A DNA stretch of 15,131 nucleotides from JACVRU01 sp040905885 (GTDB lineage Bacteria > Actinomycetota > Thermoleophilia > Gaiellales > Gaiellaceae), in contig JBBDQR010000175.1 of assembly GCA_040905885.1 (NCBI GenBank), positions 1-15,131 of the forward strand, in the 5' to 3' direction. Positions within the stretch are counted from its first letter, which is position 1. Each line of letters begins with the position of its first letter. This document shows positions 12,296-15,131 of the stretch, piece by piece. The position numbers were made by a program, and so were the translations under genes. Under the pieces are notes generated by a model. It was not told the DNA's origin. It saw only the letters and a list, made by a program, of their open reading frames with translations, and made no database searches.

Positions 12296-13738
12296 GTTCC
12301 GGACACGCTCCTCCTCGTCGTCGGCGCCCTCCTTCTGCTCGGACTCCTCGCTGCGCTCGCCGCCCAGCGCCTGAGCGCTCCGTTCCTCGTCGCGTTCCTC
12401 GGCCTCGGGATGGCTCTCGGCTCGGAGGGACCGGGGGGGATCCACTTCGACGACGCCGAGCTCGCGCGGACGATCGGCGTGATCGCGCTCGTCGCCATCC
12501 TGTTCGAGGGCGGGCTCTCCGCGGCCTGGCGCGACCTGCGGGCCGTCGCCCTCCCGGCCGGGATCCTGGCCACCGCCGGCGTCGCGGTCACGGCCGTCAT
12601 CACCGGCGGTGCGGCCTACGTCCTCTTCGACCTGCCGCCGGCCGCGGCGCTCCTGCTCGGCGCCATCGTCGGCTCGACCGACGCGGCGGCGGTGTTCTCG
12701 ACCCTCCGCTTCACGCGGCTGCGGCGCCGGCTGGGCACGCTCCTCGAGGCCGAGTCGGGGGCCAACGACCCGATGGCCGTCGCGCTGACGATCGGCCTGA
12801 TCGAGTGGCTGAGGAAGCCTGCTTACGGCCTCGACGACCTGACGCTGCTCCTCGTCCACCAGCTCGGGCTCGGGCTCGTCCTCGGAGTCGTGCTCGGCGT
12901 CGTCGCGGCCAGGGCGTTTGCGCGCTTCCCGACCGAGCTGGCCCCGTTCGCCCCGGTCGCCTCCGTGTCGGCCGCGGCGCTCGTCTTCGGGATCACGCAG
13001 AGCGCCCAGGCGAGCGGTTTCCTCGCCGTCTACGTCGCTGGCCTCTGCCTCGGCGCCACCACGACCCCGCTGACGAGGGCGATCGTCTCCTTCCACCAGG
13101 GAACCGCCTTCCTCGCCCAGATCGTCCTCTTCACCGTGCTGGGGCTGCTCGTCTTCCCGAGCCACCTCGGACCTGTCGTCCTCTCGGGCCTCGCGCTCGC
13201 CGGTGTCCTGACGTTCGTGGCCCGCCCCGTCGCCGTCTGGCTCTGCACGGCCCTTCAGGGATTCGGCGTCCGCGAGCGCGCGTTCGTCGGCTGGGTCGGC
13301 CTTCGGGGCGCCGTCCCGATCGTCCTCGCCACGTTCCCGCTCTCCGCCGGGCTCGAGGAGAGCGAGACGATCTTCAACGCCGTCTTCTTCGTCGTGCTCG
13401 TCTCGGCCCTGCTCCAGGGGCTTACGCTGGCCCCGCTCGCCGACCGGCTCGGTCTCGCGACAGGGGCGCGCCCCCCGCAAGCGGCACCGATCGAGGTCGG
13501 CGTCGTCCGCGCGCTCGGCGCCGACATTCTCGAGCTCGAGATCGACGAGGAGGATGCCGCCGCCGGACGGAGGATTCGCGAGCTGGCGCTGCCCTCCTCA
13601 GCCCTGATCGCGTTGATCGTGCGCGACGGGCGGGCGGTCGCCCCACGCGGGAGCACGGTCATCGAGCCCGGCGACCGCGTCTACGTGCTCGGAAGCGAAC
13701 AGGACCGCGCCGAGCTCGAGGCGCGGTTGCTCGGCTAG
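12296..13738 (+). CDS. nhaP2: CPA1-family NhaP2-like K+(Na+)/H+ antiporter with C-terminal RCK_C domain
   Basis: A 480-residue cation/proton antiporter. Conserved pieces: APFLVAFLGLGMALGSEGPG (28-47), LFEGGLSAAWRDLR (69-82), GSTDAAAVFSTL (126-137), the ion-binding ESGANDPMA (153-161, Asn157-Asp158) and GWVGLRGAVPIVLA (332-345). Residues about 405-478 form an RCK_C domain ending IEPGDRVYVLGSE. NhaP2/CvrA proteins expel K+ and other cations. The start is a problem: from the khtT stop to the ATG at 12410 there is no ATG, GTG or TTG in frame, yet the first membrane helix (DTLLLVVGALLLLGLLAALA) is coded there. GTT at 12296, six bases after AAGGAG, is the best position. It may be a true rare start or a base error for GTG. 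Starting at 12410 would delete helix one. CTG at 12335 is less likely. The stop shares CTAG with hppA. Confidence 0.9.
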   Translation, partial: VPDTLLLVVGALLLLGLLAALAAQRLSAPFLVAFLGLGMALGSEGPGGIHFDDAELARTIGVIALVAILFEGGLSAAWRDLRAVALPAGILATAGVAVTAVITGGAAYVLFDLPPAAALLLGAIVGSTDAAAVFSTLRFTRLRRRLGTLLEAESGANDPMAVALTIGLIEWLRKPAYGLDDLTLLLVHQLGLGLVLGVVLGVVAARAFARFPTELAPFAPVASVSAAALVFGITQSAQASGFLAVYVAGLCLGATTTPLTRAIVSFHQGTAFLAQIVLFTVLGLLVFPSHLGPVVLSGLALAGVLTFVARPVAVWLCTALQGFGVRERAFVGWVGLRGAVPIVLATFPLSAGLEESETIFNAVFFVVLVSALLQGLTLAPLADRLGLATGARPPQAAPIEVGVVRALGADILELEIDEEDAAAGRRIRELALPSSALIALIVRDGRAVAPRGSTVIEPGDRVYVLGSEQDRAELEARLLG

Positions 13739-15131
13739 CCGTGAATTGAGGCGATGATGGGGATGATCAGGATCGCGACGATGTTGGCGATCTTGATCAT
13801 CGGGTTGATCGCCGGGCCGGCCGTGTCCTTGTAGGGATCGCCGACCGTGTCGCCGGTGACGGCGGCTGCGTGCGCGTCTGAGCCCTTCCCTCCGAAGGCG
13901 CCGTCCTCGATCAGCTTCTTCGCGTTGTCCCAGGCGCCGCCGCCAGACGTCATCGCGATCGCGAGGAAGATACCGGTGACGATCGTCCCGATCAGCAGGC
14001 CGCCGAGCATCTCGGCGCTGATGATCCCGACGACGATCGGGAAGGCGATCGGGATCAGCGCCGGCGCGAGCATCGACTTGATCGCCGAGCCGGTGACGAT
14101 GTCGATCGCCGGCCCGTACTCGGGCCGCCCGGTCCCCTCGAGGATGCCGGGGATCTCCCGGAACTGGCGGCGCACCTCGGTCACCACCTGGCCGCCGACA
14201 CGCCCGACCGCCTGCATCGCCAGCGACGCGAACAGGAACGGCATCAGGCCGCCGATGAACAGCCCGGCGATCACCCACGGGTTGTCGAGCAGGAAGCTCG
14301 CCCTGACCCCGGCGTCGTCGATCCCGCGGGCGTACTCGGCGAAGAGGACGATCGCCGCGAGGCCGGCCGAGCCGATCGCGTAGCCCTTCGTGACCGCCTT
14401 GGTCGTGTTGCCTACCGCGTCGAGCGGGTCGGTGATGCCGCGCACCGACTCGTCGAGGTTCGCCATCTCGGCGATGCCGCCGGCGTTGTCCGTGACCGGC
14501 CCGTAGGCGTCGAGCGCCACGATCAGGCCGGTCATCGAGAGCTGCGCCATGACGGCGATCGCGACGCCGAAGATGTCGTCCGTGACCTTGTAGGAGACGA
14601 GGATCCCGACCGCGATCACGATCACGGGCAGGGCGGTCGCCTGCATGCCGACGGCGAGCCCCTCGATGATGTTGGTCGCGTGGCCTGTCTGTGAGGCGCT
14701 CGAGATCGACTTCACCGGGCCCCAGCGGGTGCCCGTGTAGTACTCGGTGATGGCCACGAGCAGGAAGGTGACGGCGAGGCCGACCAGCGCCGCCCCGTAC
14801 AGCTCGGCGAACGTGAAACGGCCGCTGTCGAAGGCCATCGTGATCGGGATGAATCCGATCGCGGAGAGCCCCGTGGCGACGAGGACGGCCTTGTAGAGCG
14901 CGTTCATGATCGAGCCGCCGCGGCCGATGCGCGCGAAGAAGACGCCGATCACGGAGGCGACGATCGAGACGGCGCCGAGCGCGAGCGGGTAGAGCGCGAG
15001 GTTGCCGGCCGGGAAGGCGAGCCCGAGCAGCATCGCCGCGACCGCGGTGACGGCATAGGTCTCGAAGAGGTCGGCGGCCATGCCGGCGCAGTCGCCGACG
15101 TTGTCGCCGACGTTGTCCGCGATCACGGCCG
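13735..15131 (-). CDS. hppA: Membrane-bound proton-pumping pyrophosphatase, K+-independent type, C-terminal part
   Basis: This enzyme hydrolyses pyrophosphate to pump protons out of the cytoplasm. About 465 C-terminal residues are present and the N-terminal third or so lies beyond the right edge. The GTG at 15126 is internal, not the start. Diagnostic motifs, counted from that codon: ADNVGDNVGDCAGMAADL (3-20), SASQTGHATNIIEGLAVGM (143-161), ALDAYGPVTDNAGGIAEM (204-221), GNTTKAVTKGYAIGSAG (239-255) and TGDTVGDPYKDTAGPAINP (424-442). Lys243 and Thr246 in GNTTKAVTKG are the pair found in K+-independent enzymes; K+-dependent ones have Ala at the Lys position. The gene converges on the antiporter operon and their stops overlap within CTAG. 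All catalytic motifs in the visible part are intact. Confidence 0.95.
   Translation of the reverse strand, partial: AVIADNVGDNVGDCAGMAADLFETYAVTAVAAMLLGLAFPAGNLALYPLALGAVSIVASVIGVFFARIGRGGSIMNALYKAVLVATGLSAIGFIPITMAFDSGRFTFAELYGAALVGLAVTFLLVAITEYYTGTRWGPVKSISSASQTGHATNIIEGLAVGMQATALPVIVIAVGILVSYKVTDDIFGVAIAVMAQLSMTGLIVALDAYGPVTDNAGGIAEMANLDESVRGITDPLDAVGNTTKAVTKGYAIGSAGLAAIVLFAEYARGIDDAGVRASFLLDNPWVIAGLFIGGLMPFLFASLAMQAVGRVGGQVVTEVRRQFREIPGILEGTGRPEYGPAIDIVTGSAIKSMLAPALIPIAFPIVVGIISAEMLGGLLIGTIVTGIFLAIAMTSGGGAWDNAKKLIEDGAFGGKGSDAHAAAVTGDTVGDPYKDTAGPAINPMIKIANIVAILIIPIIASIHG

Noticed and set aside
11669..13480. Minus-strand open frame of 603 codons opposite khtT and the CPA1 antiporter
   Set aside because: Same charged, low-complexity signature. 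It spans two recognisable genes on the other strand and has no family motif.
1..15131. tRNA, rRNA, CRISPR array, insertion sequence or prophage
   Set aside because: No cloverleaf, repeat-spacer pattern, transposase or phage-like gene was visible on either strand. The window is fully occupied by the genes described.

Overview
The window is about 15 kb of very GC-rich, gene-dense bacterial DNA. Most start codons are GTG or TTG, neighbouring genes commonly overlap by 4 bp, and intergenic space is minimal. This, together with the gene content, suggests an actinobacterial chromosome, plausibly Thermoleophilia (Gaiellales/Solirubrobacterales type). That placement is inference from style, not from a marker gene. 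I see no mobile element, CRISPR array, tRNA or rRNA.

Region 1 (1-2127, minus strand) is a vitamin B12 uptake operon. A clear adenosylcobalamin riboswitch (1985-2127) precedes a secreted DUF4430 protein, a DUF4430 lipoprotein and the ECF-transporter membrane component EcfT, which runs off the left edge. DUF4430 is a domain I associate with the C-terminal domain of animal transcobalamin/intrinsic factor. The likely system is an ECF cobalamin importer with extracytoplasmic, transcobalamin-like helper proteins. A striking 14-bp perfect hairpin (631-662) lies at the very start of ecfT.

Region 2 (2156-5065, plus strand) is a tightly packed five-gene operon: a VanZ-like membrane protein, a short degenerate HAD-fold protein, a small coiled-coil protein, a membrane-anchored class III adenylate cyclase and a class I SAM methyltransferase. 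It starts divergently from the riboswitch operon and may be leaderless.

Region 3 (5062-6147, minus) is an exported PQQ-type sugar dehydrogenase. It ends by sharing a CTAG with the methyltransferase stop and starts 39 bp from region 4.

Region 4 (6187-13738, plus) is a potassium homeostasis operon: TrkA, two tandem TrkH channel subunits, the KhtU/KhtT K+/H+ antiporter pair and a CPA1 NhaP2-like antiporter carrying its own RCK_C domain. Uptake and efflux proteins are therefore made from what looks like one coupled transcript. It encodes four RCK_C domains, known in other bacteria as ligand (often c-di-AMP) sensor modules. The second TrkH has altered selectivity-filter loops. The last gene has no ordinary start codon where its conserved N-terminus begins.

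Region 5 (13735-15131, minus) is the C-terminal two thirds of a membrane proton-pumping pyrophosphatase of the K+-independent type. It converges on the antiporter gene and again shares a CTAG stop.
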